Source of the DNA: Hymenobacter oligotrophus
GTDB taxonomy: Bacteria; Bacteroidota; Bacteroidia; Cytophagales; Hymenobacteraceae
Length of the DNA: 64,000 nt
NCBI RefSeq assembly: GCF_003574965.1
Contig: NZ_CP032317.1
Location: 1,302,001-1,366,000, forward strand
Direction: 5' to 3'
Below the pieces are notes generated by a model that was not told where the DNA came from, searched no databases, and saw nothing but the letters and a program-made list of their open reading frames with translations. Each line of letters begins with the position of its first letter. Position 1 is the stretch's first letter. The position numbers and the translations under genes are program-made. Shown piece by piece: positions 43,229 to 53,894 of the stretch.

Positions 43229-44182
43229 TTACTTCAACACCAAGCCCAACGCTCCGGCAACGTAATCGAGTGGCTTAGTCTGCCGGGTTTGGCGCAGCAA
43301 GCCGAACAACCGGCGGGCCGCGGCGCCGTTGCCGAAGCGCACGGCCTGGCGCAACTCCCAGCGCAAGCGCGTGGCCAGCGCGGCCAGCTCGTGGGGGGTG
43401 CGGCACATGGCCAACGCCTTCTCGCACACCCGAATGGTGGAGGCCACGTACGGGTCGGCGGGGCGGTAGGCCTTGCGCGACATCGACTGCGGGTGCAGGC
43501 GTTTTTGGGTCAGCACTTCGTCCTGAAACCCGAACTGCCAGTTGCGCGAGGCCCGCACCCACAGGTCGAAATCCTCGTAGGCCAGGGCTTCGTCGTAGCC
43601 GCCTAGGTCGGCCAGCATTGGGCGGCTGAACATCATGGTGGGCGTGCTGATAAAGTAGCGGCGCAGCACCTCGGCAAACACGTCGCCGGCGGCGGGCACG
43701 GGGTGCACGGGGCGGCCCTGGGCATCGCGCCGAAAGTGGTAGCGCACGTGCTGACCCTGCTCGTCGATCAGCTCACAATCGTGGTAGGCCACGCCGCACC
43801 TAGGGCCTTGCGCCTGCATAAACGTCACCTGCCGGGCCACGCGCTCGGGCAGCAGCACGTCGTCGGTGGCAAAATCAATCACGAAAGCGCCCCGGCTTTG
43901 GCGCAGCGCCTGGTTAAAAGCCTGGCAATTGCCCACGTTGTGCGGCAGGAGCAGCAGGTGCCACTCCGGATGTTGGGCGGCGTAGCGGCGCAGCACCTCG
44001 GGGCTGCCGTCGGTGCTGGCGTCGTCAACCAGCCATATCTCCAGGTGCGGGTAGGTTTGGGCGGCTATCGAGTTGAGGGCAGCGGCCAGAAAGCGCACGT
44101 GGTTGTGGCACAAGGCCACGATGGTAACCAAGGGCGGCTCGGCCGCGGCGGCGTTGCTAAGTAAGGCGGACGGAGCAAGCAT
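43229..44182 (-). CDS. Family 2 glycosyltransferase
   Basis: The 317-residue GT-A protein has VTIVALCHNHVRFL, the nucleotide-binding WLVDDASTDGS, ATDD as the metal-binding DxD equivalent, and YEDFDLWVRAS with the catalytic acidic residue. The last ~90 residues are helical with no membrane segment. It should use a nucleotide sugar to extend a surface glycan. Its ATG follows the flippase TGA with no base between (TGAATG), so the two are translationally coupled. Confidence 0.88.
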   Translation of the reverse strand: MLAPSALLSNAAAAEPPLVTIVALCHNHVRFLAAALNSIAAQTYPHLEIWLVDDASTDGSPEVLRRYAAQHPEWHLLLLPHNVGNCQAFNQALRQSRGAFVIDFATDDVLLPERVARQVTFMQAQGPRCGVAYHDCELIDEQGQHVRYHFRRDAQGRPVHPVPAAGDVFAEVLRRYFISTPTMMFSRPMLADLGGYDEALAYEDFDLWVRASRNWQFGFQDEVLTQKRLHPQSMSRKAYRPADPYVASTIRVCEKALAMCRTPHELAALATRLRWELRQAVRFGNGAAARRLFGLLRQTRQTKPLDYVAGALGLVLK

Positions 44183-45490
44183 TCAGGGGCGAAAATACCT
44201 TCGAAAATATAGCAGGCAGAACAGCAGCACCCCGGCAAAGCGGAGGGCATGGGCCAGGGGCGCACCGTACAGGCCCCAGGTGGGCAGCAGCAGCACCAGC
44301 AAACCCGCATACAGCGCCGCCGAGGCGCACTGCACTAGCACATAGCGCAGGGCCTGCGCCTGGGCCAGCAAGAGGTACAAGAGCGTCCAGGCCAGTAGCT
44401 TGGCCCAGTCGCCGAGCAGTTGCGGGGCCAGCAGCTCGCGGGCGGCGGCAAAGCGGGCATCGAAAAGCAGCGGCAGCAGCCAATCGCGCAGCAGCCACAG
44501 CACGCCAAAACCCACGGCCAGCACCAGGGCCAGCAACCCGAACACTGCCCGCACAAAGGCGCGCTGCTCGGCGGGCCGACCGGCCAGCGCGGCTACGCGG
44601 GGGTAAAACACGGCGCCCATCACGGCCGAAAACACCATGGTGTAGTTATCAGAAAGCTTGGCCACGGCCTGCCACAAGCCGGTTTGGCCCAGGCTGAAGC
44701 GGCCGATAAGCACCTCGCGCACGGCAAAATCGAGGGCTTTGCTGCACAGCAACACGCTTAGGGCCATTACCAAATATTGCCCAAGCCCTGCCACCGCGGC
44801 CCGGCTGATGCGCAACCTAGGGCGGCGGGGCAGCAAACCGTAGCGCCCGCACAGCCACGCCGTGGGCACGGCCGTGAGCCCCTGGGCCAGCAGGTAAGCC
44901 AGCAACACCCAGCGCACCGGCCACCCCGCCCACAGCGCGGCCCCAACGGCCAGCGGGCCAAGCAAGCTGAGCGCTACCGTAAGCCCGATGTAGGCACGCA
45001 GGCGTTGGGCGGCCAGCAGCACTGCGGCTAGGTAGGCATGCGTGGTAAGCAAGCTGATGCCCGCCACCAGCCCCAGCACCCACCAGCCGCTCGGCCGAAA
45101 CGCATCGAGCAGGGCGCCGCGCAGCACCGGCAACGTCCCGAAAGCGAGCAGCAGCATCAGCAGGTTGAGGCCCACCCCGGCGCCAAACCACGCCCGCCAA
45201 GCCCGGGAGCCCGGCCGGCGGGGCGCCAGGTATTTCACAATGCCTACGTGCACGCCGTCGTTGGGCAGCGTGGTAAGCAGGGCCATGAGGTTTTGGAAGT
45301 GCGCCAGCAGCGTGAGGCCGCCCGGGCCGCCGTACACGGCCAGCAACTTGTTGAGCACCAACGCGCCGCTGGCCCGCGCCACCACCGAAATGCCCGAGCC
45401 CAAGGTGCCGCGCACAAAGCGCGCCAGGCCGGTGGGCGGCGCGGGCAGGCTGGCAGTAGGGGTTTCGTCTTCGGCGGCGGGCAGGCTCAT
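44183..45490 (-). CDS. Wzx-like O-antigen/polysaccharide flippase
   Basis: The 435-residue protein has about 12 membrane segments of the MATE/MOP superfamily. The early GALVLNKLLAVYGGPGGLTLLAHFQNL is a good match to the O-antigen translocase (WzxE-like) signature. It would flip lipid-linked oligosaccharides across the inner membrane. It lies between the FemAB-like gene and the GT2 gene in one direction, consistent with a surface-glycan operon. I see no Wzy polymerase here, so the rest of the pathway is elsewhere or the GT-C proteins fill in. Confidence 0.82.
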   Translation of the reverse strand: MSLPAAEDETPTASLPAPPTGLARFVRGTLGSGISVVARASGALVLNKLLAVYGGPGGLTLLAHFQNLMALLTTLPNDGVHVGIVKYLAPRRPGSRAWRAWFGAGVGLNLLMLLLAFGTLPVLRGALLDAFRPSGWWVLGLVAGISLLTTHAYLAAVLLAAQRLRAYIGLTVALSLLGPLAVGAALWAGWPVRWVLLAYLLAQGLTAVPTAWLCGRYGLLPRRPRLRISRAAVAGLGQYLVMALSVLLCSKALDFAVREVLIGRFSLGQTGLWQAVAKLSDNYTMVFSAVMGAVFYPRVAALAGRPAEQRAFVRAVFGLLALVLAVGFGVLWLLRDWLLPLLFDARFAAARELLAPQLLGDWAKLLAWTLLYLLLAQAQALRYVLVQCASAALYAGLLVLLLPTWGLYGAPLAHALRFAGVLLFCLLYFRRYFRP

Positions 45491-45694
45491 GCGGGGGCAT
45501 TACGGATGCGCAAAGTACTACCGCCGCTCCTACCAGCCGCACGTGGCCCTAGGTGCAGCCGGTTGGGTTAAATGCCGGCAGGTACTGTTGCCCGTTTCTG
45601 GCTTCTGCCCAAGAGCCGCCGCGCATCATGACGCAGGCGCAATCTGCGCTTTTCTAGTGGCCTCACTAATCCTTCCTCCTTCTTCCTTGGATCA
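45491..45694. other. 204-bp gap with a lone purine-rich arm
   Basis: Just after the FemAB-like stop (minus strand) lies a C-poor GGAAGAAGG-like tract at about 45660-45694, similar to the left arms at 9114, 26421 and 36655. No matching second arm is evident. A CCTAGGT copy is at 45548. Confidence 0.4.
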
Positions 45695-46624
45695 TTAGAG
45701 CGCCCGCTCCAGTGTGAGCTTCAGACTGGGCACGCCGCCCAGGTGGCGCTTAAACCGCAGCAACGATTCGTTCAGGCCTGTGGGCAGCGTGGATGTTCCT
45801 AGGTCGAGCAGGCGCAGGCCGCTGGCTTGAGCAAAGGCGTGCAAACCGGCGTTCAGCAACACCACGGGGCTGAAGGCGTTGTACTGCAGCGGACTAGCCG
45901 GGTAAAAGTTGTAGAGCACACCCCGGCCCGCCAACACGGCCACCGTGAGGGCAACCCACTCGCCGGCGGCATCGCGCACCGAAAACAACAGGTACTCGCG
46001 CGGAAAGCGCCGGAACAAGTCTTGAAGTTGCTCTTGCGTAAGCGAAAGCGCCTGGCCCTTTTCTTCGCGGCAGCGCCGCAGAAACTCGTAAGCCAGCGGC
46101 AGCAGCAACGGCGGCTCCTGTTCTACCCGAAACCCGTGGCGCAGGCACTTGTGCAAGCGGCGGCGCTCCGAGGGGTACAGCCGCGCCTCGTAGGGCTGCT
46201 CCAGCGGCAGGTAGCTGTCGATTTCGGCGAGGCTTACGCGGTGGCCGGTGCGCTGCAGCGCGGCCACCAGCGCGCCTGTGGTGCGGGGCTCGTAGGCAAA
46301 CGGGGCCAGGCGCTGCACTAGCTGCCGCGCGCCGCGGGCCGCCAGCCCTAGGTGGCCGAGCGTCAGCCACTCGTCGAGCACCGCAGCGGGTACATCGGGG
46401 CGGAGCAGCTGCGGGCCGCCCAAGGGCGCCTGCCAGGGGCTGTGAGCCACGGCATCGGGGCCCACCAACACCGGCCACCAGCCCACGGTTTGGCCGAGGT
46501 GGTGGTCTTCGAGCAGCAACAACAGGCGCTGCCCGGTAGCGTGCGCCAGCTGGGCGGGCTGCACGTACAGATACAGCTCGTCGGCCAGGGGCAGCGCGGG
46601 CGCAAGCTCGGTTTGCCAGCGCAT
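45695..46624 (-). CDS. FemAB/GNAT-type acyltransferase
   Basis: The 309-residue protein has the double-GNAT look of FemAB-like enzymes: an N-terminal half with ELYLYVQPAQLAHATGQ, a central YPSERRRLHKCLRHGF, and a second half with CREEKGQALSLTQEQL and a closing WVALTVAVLAGRGVLYNFYPAS. Such proteins in polysaccharide loci acylate sugars or peptides. The frame is open to 46753 from a TTG, but the ATG at 46624 matches where the domain begins. It is upstream of the flippase and GT2 genes in one direction. Confidence 0.65.
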   Translation of the reverse strand: MRWQTELAPALPLADELYLYVQPAQLAHATGQRLLLLLEDHHLGQTVGWWPVLVGPDAVAHSPWQAPLGGPQLLRPDVPAAVLDEWLTLGHLGLAARGARQLVQRLAPFAYEPRTTGALVAALQRTGHRVSLAEIDSYLPLEQPYEARLYPSERRRLHKCLRHGFRVEQEPPLLLPLAYEFLRRCREEKGQALSLTQEQLQDLFRRFPREYLLFSVRDAAGEWVALTVAVLAGRGVLYNFYPASPLQYNAFSPVVLLNAGLHAFAQASGLRLLDLGTSTLPTGLNESLLRFKRHLGGVPSLKLTLERAL

Positions 46625-46895
46625 TTGGTAACGCCCGCTGCCGCTTCGCAACGCGCACGCCTCGCCCGAAACGGCAGCAGCAGATACGTCGTTGGAGGCA
46701 AAGGGCTTTTCAGTCACGCGGGCAAAGCAGGTAAGGCCACGAAGGTAACGCAAAAAAAGGCCTCAGGTGGCTGCGCTGGCCCTGCGGCCCTAGGTGGTAA
46801 GTAGGCCCGGCAACGCAAAGAGCCGCACATTTGTGGGCGCGTATGCGTAGCATTACGCCAAAGCCCGCTTGCGCGCCTCTAGCATTTCGCCTTGT

Positions 46896-48140
<1,245 letters not shown>

Positions 48141-48151
48141 CGGGTTGTTTT

Positions 48152-49186
48152 TTATAACTCTATTTGATTGTAGCAACCTAGCACCTCGGCAACCTGTTGC
48201 AGGCGGGCCTCTACGCTGCCCGTAAGCACCGTGTAGCTTATGCCCAGCAAGCCCAGCTGCAGCAGCACCGCCGCCTGCTGGGCGGCCTGCGCCGCGGCCG
48301 GGGCGCGGGTGCCATCCTGCTCGAAGGGGAAATCGGGCGCGCATACGAAGGAGTGTTGGTAGCGCGTGCTACACTCGTGGGCCAGGGCGTGGAGCTCGGG
48401 TTCGGCGCGGCCGTAGTAGGCGTACGAGTAAAACAGCGTGGTCAGGGCGTTGGTATCCACAAACAGCCAATGCCGGGCCTGCGGCGTAGCCTCGTCTTCC
48501 AGCGCGCGGTGGCGGCGCGCAATGCGCAGCAGGTCGTCGTAGGCAAGGTGGCCGTGCTGCGCCTCCCACAGCGTGCGGCCGTACTCGGCCACGTGGCAGC
48601 TGCCAAAGCGCCGAGCCAAGGCTGCGGCCAACGTCGATTTGCCGGTGCTTTCGGCCCCGAGCAGCACCACGCGCTGCACGTACGCGGGCGAGGCAAAATG
48701 GGCTTGCACCACGGGGTGCAGCCAGTTGGCCTGGCCATAGACATCGGTGCGCACCTGCGTACCCGATACGGGCACGCGGGCCCGGCTGGCATCTACCAAC
48801 ACGTGCGCGGCTCCTAGGTGCGCGGCAAAGCCCGGCCCGTAGGCCTCGCTGCTGAACACCACATCGATGCGCACACCTAGGGCGGCCAGTTGCCGCCGCA
48901 CAAACTCGCGGTGCACGTAATCGGGTGCGGCGTTAGAGGGCAGCTCGTCGGCTTCGGGCAGCAGGTACCGCACCCGCAGCGGCGTAGTGCCGATGGCGGG
49001 CCCATACGTCTGGGCGTAAATGGTGGTAATCCAGCCGGCACGCACCGGCGCGGGCATGCGCGCGGGCTCTGGGTTCGAATACACCCACACGTGCAGCTCG
49101 TCGCAGTGCGCGGCGGCGGTTTCCAGCAGGTACTGGTGCCCTAGGTGCAGGGGGGCAAACTTGCCAACAACCAGTCCTCGACGCAT
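48152..49186 (-). CDS. nadR: NadR-like NMN adenylyltransferase / ribosylnicotinamide kinase
   Basis: The 344-residue bifunctional protein has an N-terminal nucleotidyltransferase domain (GKFAPLHLGHQ at 8-18, SGTQVR near 141) and a C-terminal kinase domain with Walker A GAESTGKS at 177-184. It lacks the N-terminal helix-turn-helix of enterobacterial NadR, so it should be purely enzymatic, phosphorylating nicotinamide riboside and making NAD. Its start is 15 bp after the stop of the 911-residue protein gene, so they form an operon. Confidence 0.9.
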   Translation of the reverse strand: MRRGLVVGKFAPLHLGHQYLLETAAAHCDELHVWVYSNPEPARMPAPVRAGWITTIYAQTYGPAIGTTPLRVRYLLPEADELPSNAAPDYVHREFVRRQLAALGVRIDVVFSSEAYGPGFAAHLGAAHVLVDASRARVPVSGTQVRTDVYGQANWLHPVVQAHFASPAYVQRVVLLGAESTGKSTLAAALARRFGSCHVAEYGRTLWEAQHGHLAYDDLLRIARRHRALEDEATPQARHWLFVDTNALTTLFYSYAYYGRAEPELHALAHECSTRYQHSFVCAPDFPFEQDGTRAPAAAQAAQQAAVLLQLGLLGISYTVLTGSVEARLQQVAEVLGCYNQIEL

Positions 49187-49201
49187 CTGCCTGGGGCCGG
49201 G

Positions 49202-51937
49202 TTAGTTCATGCGCAAAGCGGTGCGGCGCAACTCGGTGCCCACAATGCGGTACAGCTGATACAGACCCGCATCGGCATCGTAGGTAAGGCCCACGTTGGC
49301 GGCGTTGCTGTCGAAGGGCTGCCCGCCCACCAGTTGGTAGCGCGAATCGTAAATGTACGCTTTGCCAGGACCCGTTTCGCTCAGCACAAGCACCTGCCGC
49401 CCCGCCGCAAAGCTGAACACCTGGCACGACTTGGGCGCGGAAGTGACAAAGCGCTGCTCGAGCAAACGGCGCCCGGCCGCATCGAACACCGCCACGCGGC
49501 CCTGCCCATCGTCGCGCAGCACCACAAATCGGGCTTTGTTCTGATCGGGCACTACCTGAAACGTGCTGGTGCGGCTCCAGGTGGTGAGGCGGCGGCGCTG
49601 CGTAATCTCACCGCTCAGGCTAAAGCTGATCAGCTCGCCGTGCTGGTTTACCACCGTTACGCGGGTGCGCCGCAGCGTGGGGCCGGTTTCTACGAAGCCG
49701 CCCGTGTGCAGGCGGGCCCCCAGGCTGATGGGAAAACCGGGCAGGGTGTTGCCCTGCAGGTCGTAGGCAAAGATGTAGCCGTTTTCGAGCGGGGCCAGCA
49801 CCACAGTGCGCCCGCCTACCCGCAGCAATTGCGGCGCGGCAGCCAGGGCAAAATCGAGGCGCTTGGGTTGCCAGGCAGCCGGGGCGTTGCCGCTGGCGTT
49901 AAATAAAAAAAGGCTCGAGTACCGGTCGGCGGCCAACAGGTAAGCGGGTTGCCCCTCGGCAGCCGGCAAACTGCTGAGCGAACCCAGCTGCACGGTATCG
50001 GGCAAGTTAAGCGGGAAATAAGGCGCTTTTTGCCCGCGTTCGTCGAGCAGGTGCAGGCGGTTTGGAGTGGCAAACAGCAGGCCCGGGCGCTGGCCAAAAG
50101 CTCCGGCCAGCAAGCCCGGCGGCGTTACGAGCGGCGCGCCCAACGAGTCGGACCAGGCCACCGTGTTGTCGGGCGTTACGTAGTGCAGGGCACCGTTGCG
50201 GTCTTGCACCACCGTGGCGGGCGAGCGGCTGCCTACCGCGGGCATTAGCACCGGACCTAGGCCCGTAAGGCCAGCGGCAAAGCTCAGGCTGCTGCTGCTG
50301 CCATCGCGCGACTGCGGCGTGGCAACGGCGGGGCCCACGGGCGGGTGGCGCAGCACCAACTGGGTGTAATACTGGCCGTTATCGGCGGGCGCAAACTGCA
50401 GAGCCACTTGCGGAAAGCGCTTGAACAACGTTTCGTTGCGCAGCAGCCCGGCGCGGCGCTCCTCCACCAATGCCCGAAGTAGCAGGTTCCAGGTGTTGCG
50501 CGTGTCGAGGAGCAGGCTTAGGCGCGCCAAAGGCGTATTCTCTTGCAAAAAAGCCACTTGCGAGGGCGAGCGGCTCCACACTTGCTCGGCGGCCACATCG
50601 GCCAGATAGGCGCGCAACGCGGCGGCATCTTCCGAAAGCACCAGGTAGTCGCCCACCAGGGCGGTAGCCGGGGTACTGCCTGCCGTGGCGCCGGTGGCAA
50701 ACAGCTGACCTAGGAGGCGTTGGGCCAATTGCGGCACGGGGGCTTGGTGCAGCTGATACGGCCCCACCCGCTCGAAGCCGGGGCTGGTGTTGGTGCGGCG
50801 GCGCAACAGCCCCAGCCACTGCGTGGTGCGGGCTACGTCGCGGCTCCGCACTAGTACCAGTCGGCCGGGCAGCACCCGCGCCGAGGGGATGGCCAGGTAG
50901 CACAAAGCCGCTTCCACATCGAGGGTGGCGGCCGTGCTATCGATAAGCGCGCTTGCTAGTGTATCAGCTGGGGTGCGCGGGCGGGCGGCGCGCAGGGCCT
51001 GCGGGGCTGCGGCCACGTGCAGCAGCACGGCCGTGCGGCTGCTCAGCACATCGGCCATGCGCAGGCGCCCGGCCGGCTGGGTGCGCAACTGCTGGTGCAG
51101 CGAACTGGCGGCGCGCTCGGGGTTCGAAAAACCGTTGAACAGCACCCGGTTGCTGGTCAGCTTCATCTGCAACATGCCTTTGTCGCAGAGGCTGGCTACG
51201 GCCTCAAACTCGGAGCGGAGCTCGGGCCGAAAAAACACCTCTAAAAACGGGGGCAGCTGCCGGTAGTTCACCAGCACGGTCGCGTCAACCCCTTTTATTT
51301 TCAGGAAATCGGTATCAACGAAATCGGCGGCAACGGTTGGTTGGTCGGCGTGCTCGGTGCGGCGCACCACGCTCTCCACCAATTCGGCGTTGGCGCTTAT
51401 CACTAGCGTGTTGCGGTAGTTAAAGTACGTAATACCCTCGCCCGTGCTGCGCTGCCGAACGCGCGTCAGCTGCACGCCCTCGTAGGTGCGTTGGCTTACC
51501 TCGAAACGGGCGTCGCGGCCTAGGCCCTCTACCAACGTGCGTACCTGCCGATGCTCGCGCACGCTGTTTACCGGCACCACAAACAACAAATCGAAACTGC
51601 GCTGTCCGGTTACGTGCACCGAGCTGAGAACCGTTTTGGACCCCAAAAAGCCTAGCACCGAGTTGCGCTTGCCGCCCAAGCTATCGAGCAGGGCCACGTG
51701 CTCTTCTATCTGCTGAAAGTAGCTGAGTGTGGCCAGGTTATCCCACAACTGCGTTTCCTTGAGGTGGCGCACCAAGGTGCGGTGGTCGCGCGTGGCGCTT
51801 ACCAGCACGGCGTCGTCGGGCACCAGCGCCCACACATCCACGGGCGTACTGGCCACGGCACGGCGGTAGTACACGTACGACGCCAACGCCGAAACCAGCA
51901 ACAATCCCGAAAGCAAAACCAGTAGGCGTTGCGACAT
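49202..51937 (-). CDS. Large periplasmic protein with C-terminal propeller-like repeats
   Basis: The 911-residue protein has one N-terminal membrane anchor (LLVLLSGLLLVSALASYVYY). A long alpha/beta region (about 35-560) recalls DUF3352-type proteins (PDDAVLVSATRD, FDLLFVVPV, NTLVISANAELVESVVRR). The C-terminal ~330 residues have repeats such as NGYIFAYDLQGNTLPGFPI, VAVFDAAGRRLL and AYIDSRYQLVGG-like units, consistent with a PQQ/YncE-type beta-propeller. The function is unknown. It is the first gene of a two-gene operon with nadR. Confidence 0.6.
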   Translation of the reverse strand: MSQRLLVLLSGLLLVSALASYVYYRRAVASTPVDVWALVPDDAVLVSATRDHRTLVRHLKETQLWDNLATLSYFQQIEEHVALLDSLGGKRNSVLGFLGSKTVLSSVHVTGQRSFDLLFVVPVNSVREHRQVRTLVEGLGRDARFEVSQRTYEGVQLTRVRQRSTGEGITYFNYRNTLVISANAELVESVVRRTEHADQPTVAADFVDTDFLKIKGVDATVLVNYRQLPPFLEVFFRPELRSEFEAVASLCDKGMLQMKLTSNRVLFNGFSNPERAASSLHQQLRTQPAGRLRMADVLSSRTAVLLHVAAAPQALRAARPRTPADTLASALIDSTAATLDVEAALCYLAIPSARVLPGRLVLVRSRDVARTTQWLGLLRRRTNTSPGFERVGPYQLHQAPVPQLAQRLLGQLFATGATAGSTPATALVGDYLVLSEDAAALRAYLADVAAEQVWSRSPSQVAFLQENTPLARLSLLLDTRNTWNLLLRALVEERRAGLLRNETLFKRFPQVALQFAPADNGQYYTQLVLRHPPVGPAVATPQSRDGSSSSLSFAAGLTGLGPVLMPAVGSRSPATVVQDRNGALHYVTPDNTVAWSDSLGAPLVTPPGLLAGAFGQRPGLLFATPNRLHLLDERGQKAPYFPLNLPDTVQLGSLSSLPAAEGQPAYLLAADRYSSLFLFNASGNAPAAWQPKRLDFALAAAPQLLRVGGRTVVLAPLENGYIFAYDLQGNTLPGFPISLGARLHTGGFVETGPTLRRTRVTVVNQHGELISFSLSGEITQRRRLTTWSRTSTFQVVPDQNKARFVVLRDDGQGRVAVFDAAGRRLLEQRFVTSAPKSCQVFSFAAGRQVLVLSETGPGKAYIYDSRYQLVGGQPFDSNAANVGLTYDADAGLYQLYRIVGTELRRTALRMN

Positions 51938-51963
51938 GCAGTAACGAACAGGAACAACGGCGG

Positions 51964-51971
51964 CAAAGGTA
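51964..51971 (-). promoter_or_regulatory. -7 element for the 911-residue protein/nadR operon
   Basis: CAAAGGTA on the plus strand reads TACCTTTG on the minus strand, 26 nt before the ATG at 51937. Confidence 0.55.
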
Positions 51972-52150
51972 GGTATTCGGGGCGCGGCTGCCGAACGTTG
52001 GGTGGGAGCGCGCCAAGTGCCCTAGGTTGCCAATGCCGGTGCTGGCTCACAAAGGCCTGCCGGCCGAAAATGTGCGCCCTAGCCTCAGCAACGAAGGCTA
52101 CTGTTAGCTCAAACCTCTATATTCCTGCCCTATTTCACTTCACCACTTGC

Positions 52151-53674
52151 ATGAGCGAACAACAAGGCCACTTTCAACGGGCCATCGGGCTGTTTGATGC
52201 CATCATGATTGTAACCGGCAGCATGATCGGCTCCGGTATTTTTATTGTTTCGGCCGACATTGGCCGGCAGGTGGGCTCGAGTGGCTGGCTGCTGGTGGTG
52301 TGGCTGCTTACGGGCGTCATTACGCTGGCTGGCGCCGTGAGCTACGGCGAGCTGGCCTCCATGTTTCCCAAAGTAGGCGGCCAGTACGTGTACCTCAAGG
52401 AGGCGTACAGCAAGCTTATTGCTTTTTTGTATGGCTGGTCGCTGTTTCTGGTGATTCAGACCGGGGTAATTGCCGCCGTGGCCGTGGCGTTTGCCAAGTT
52501 CACGGGGGTGTTGGTGCCGTGGTTTAGCGTGAAGAACGTGTTGTTCAGTGCCGGGCCTGTATCGTTGCCGCTTATCGGCGACTACACCTTCGAGTTCAGC
52601 AGCGTGCAGTTGCTGGCCATCTTGCTGATTGTAGGCATCACGGCCATCAACGCCCGCGGGGTGCGCGCCGGCAAGCTCATTCAAAATGTACTGGGCAGCA
52701 CCAAGCTGGTGGCGCTGGCGCTGCTGATTTTGGGGGGCCTTACGCTGGGCCTGAACGCGGAGGCTGTGCAGGCCAACTTCTCGAACATGTGGCAGCAGAT
52801 GAGCTTTGCCCCTCCCGGCGAAAGCTGGCTCCCTAGGTCGCTGAGCACGGGCGGGCTGGTGGTAGCCATCGGCATGGCCATGACGGGTTCCCTGTTCTCG
52901 TCGGACTCCTGGAACAACATTGGTTTTGCGGGCGAGGAAATCAAAAACCCCGAGCGCACGCTGGTGCGCAGCATGGCCATCGGCACGGCCATCGTAACGG
53001 CGCTGTACATTCTCTCGAACGTGGTGTACCTGCTGGTGCTGCCTCTGGGCGGCTCGCCCGATGCCACCACCATTGCCGGCCGCGGCATTATGTACGCCAC
53101 CGACGACCGCGTGGCCACCGCCGTGGCCGAGCACGTACTGGGCCCTTCGGGCGCGGTGGTGCTAGCGGTCCTTATCATGCTTAGCACGTTCGGCGCCAAC
53201 AACGGCATCATTTTGTCGGGGGCCCGCGCCTACTACGCCATGGCCAAAGACGGCTTGTTTTTCCCGGGCCTGGCGCGCCTGAACGCGGCCGGCGTACCGG
53301 CCCGCGCCCTGTGGGCTCAGTGCTTGTGGGCTTGCTTGCTTTGCCTAAGCGGCTCGTACGGCCAGCTGCTGAACTACGTCATGTTCTCGGTAATCCTGTT
53401 CTACGTCATCACCATTGTGGGCATTTTTGTGCTGCGCCGCACGCGCCCCGAAGCCCCACGCCCCTACCGGGCCTGGGGTTACCCCGTGCTGCCGGCCATT
53501 TATGTACTGCTAGCCAGCATGTTCTGCCTGATTCTGCTATTTGCCGAACCTACTGCGGAGTTCTCGCGCCGCGGACTAATGCTGGTGGCCCTCGGCGTGC
53601 CGGTGTATTACTTTTTCGGGCACCGTTTTGCGGGTACCGTTGCCGAAAAGGCCAAGGAGAAAACAACCACCTAG
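52151..53674 (+). CDS. APC-family amino acid permease
   Basis: The 507-residue protein has about twelve membrane segments. The APC signature is GSMIGSGIFIVSADI in the first helix, followed by GELASMFPKVGGQYVYLKEAY, the consensus of LAT-like (SLC7) transporters, and SSDSWNNIGFAGEEIKNPER. It probably exchanges or imports amino acids; the substrate is unknown. The frame is open to 51929, but homology starts at MSEQQGHFQRAIG. Its TAG stop is inside a CCTAGGT copy (53670), directly before a 31-bp-stem hairpin. Confidence 0.9.
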   Translation: MSEQQGHFQRAIGLFDAIMIVTGSMIGSGIFIVSADIGRQVGSSGWLLVVWLLTGVITLAGAVSYGELASMFPKVGGQYVYLKEAYSKLIAFLYGWSLFLVIQTGVIAAVAVAFAKFTGVLVPWFSVKNVLFSAGPVSLPLIGDYTFEFSSVQLLAILLIVGITAINARGVRAGKLIQNVLGSTKLVALALLILGGLTLGLNAEAVQANFSNMWQQMSFAPPGESWLPRSLSTGGLVVAIGMAMTGSLFSSDSWNNIGFAGEEIKNPERTLVRSMAIGTAIVTALYILSNVVYLLVLPLGGSPDATTIAGRGIMYATDDRVATAVAEHVLGPSGAVVLAVLIMLSTFGANNGIILSGARAYYAMAKDGLFFPGLARLNAAGVPARALWAQCLWACLLCLSGSYGQLLNYVMFSVILFYVITIVGIFVLRRTRPEAPRPYRAWGYPVLPAIYVLLASMFCLILLFAEPTAEFSRRGLMLVALGVPVYYFFGHRFAGTVAEKAKEKTTT

Positions 53675-53681
53675 GTCCGCT

Positions 53682-53746
53682 TCCGGTCGCTAAACGCAAC
53701 GGCCGCTTGCCCACTGGGCAAGCGGCCGTTGCGTTTAGCGACCGGA
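53682..53746. terminator. 31-bp perfect hairpin without T-run
   Basis: 53682-53712 is the exact reverse complement of 53716-53746, with a 3-nt loop. It starts 8 bp after the permease stop. No T-run follows on either strand, and the stem is far longer than needed for an intrinsic terminator. Confidence 0.7.
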
Positions 53747-53894
53747 GCTTTAGGACAACAAAATGAACATGCCTAGGTGACAGAATGCAACCAAGGCCCC
53801 GGCAATCGAACTACTCCCCAGTAAATCGCCCCCACCCGGCTTCCGAAGGAGCCAAGCGGGGGCGATTGGTATACCCACCAGCTGGGGCTACAGC

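Noticed and set aside
49066-49082. GGGTTCGAAT resembling a tRNA T-arm
   Set aside because: It is within the nadR coding sequence and lacks the other stems.
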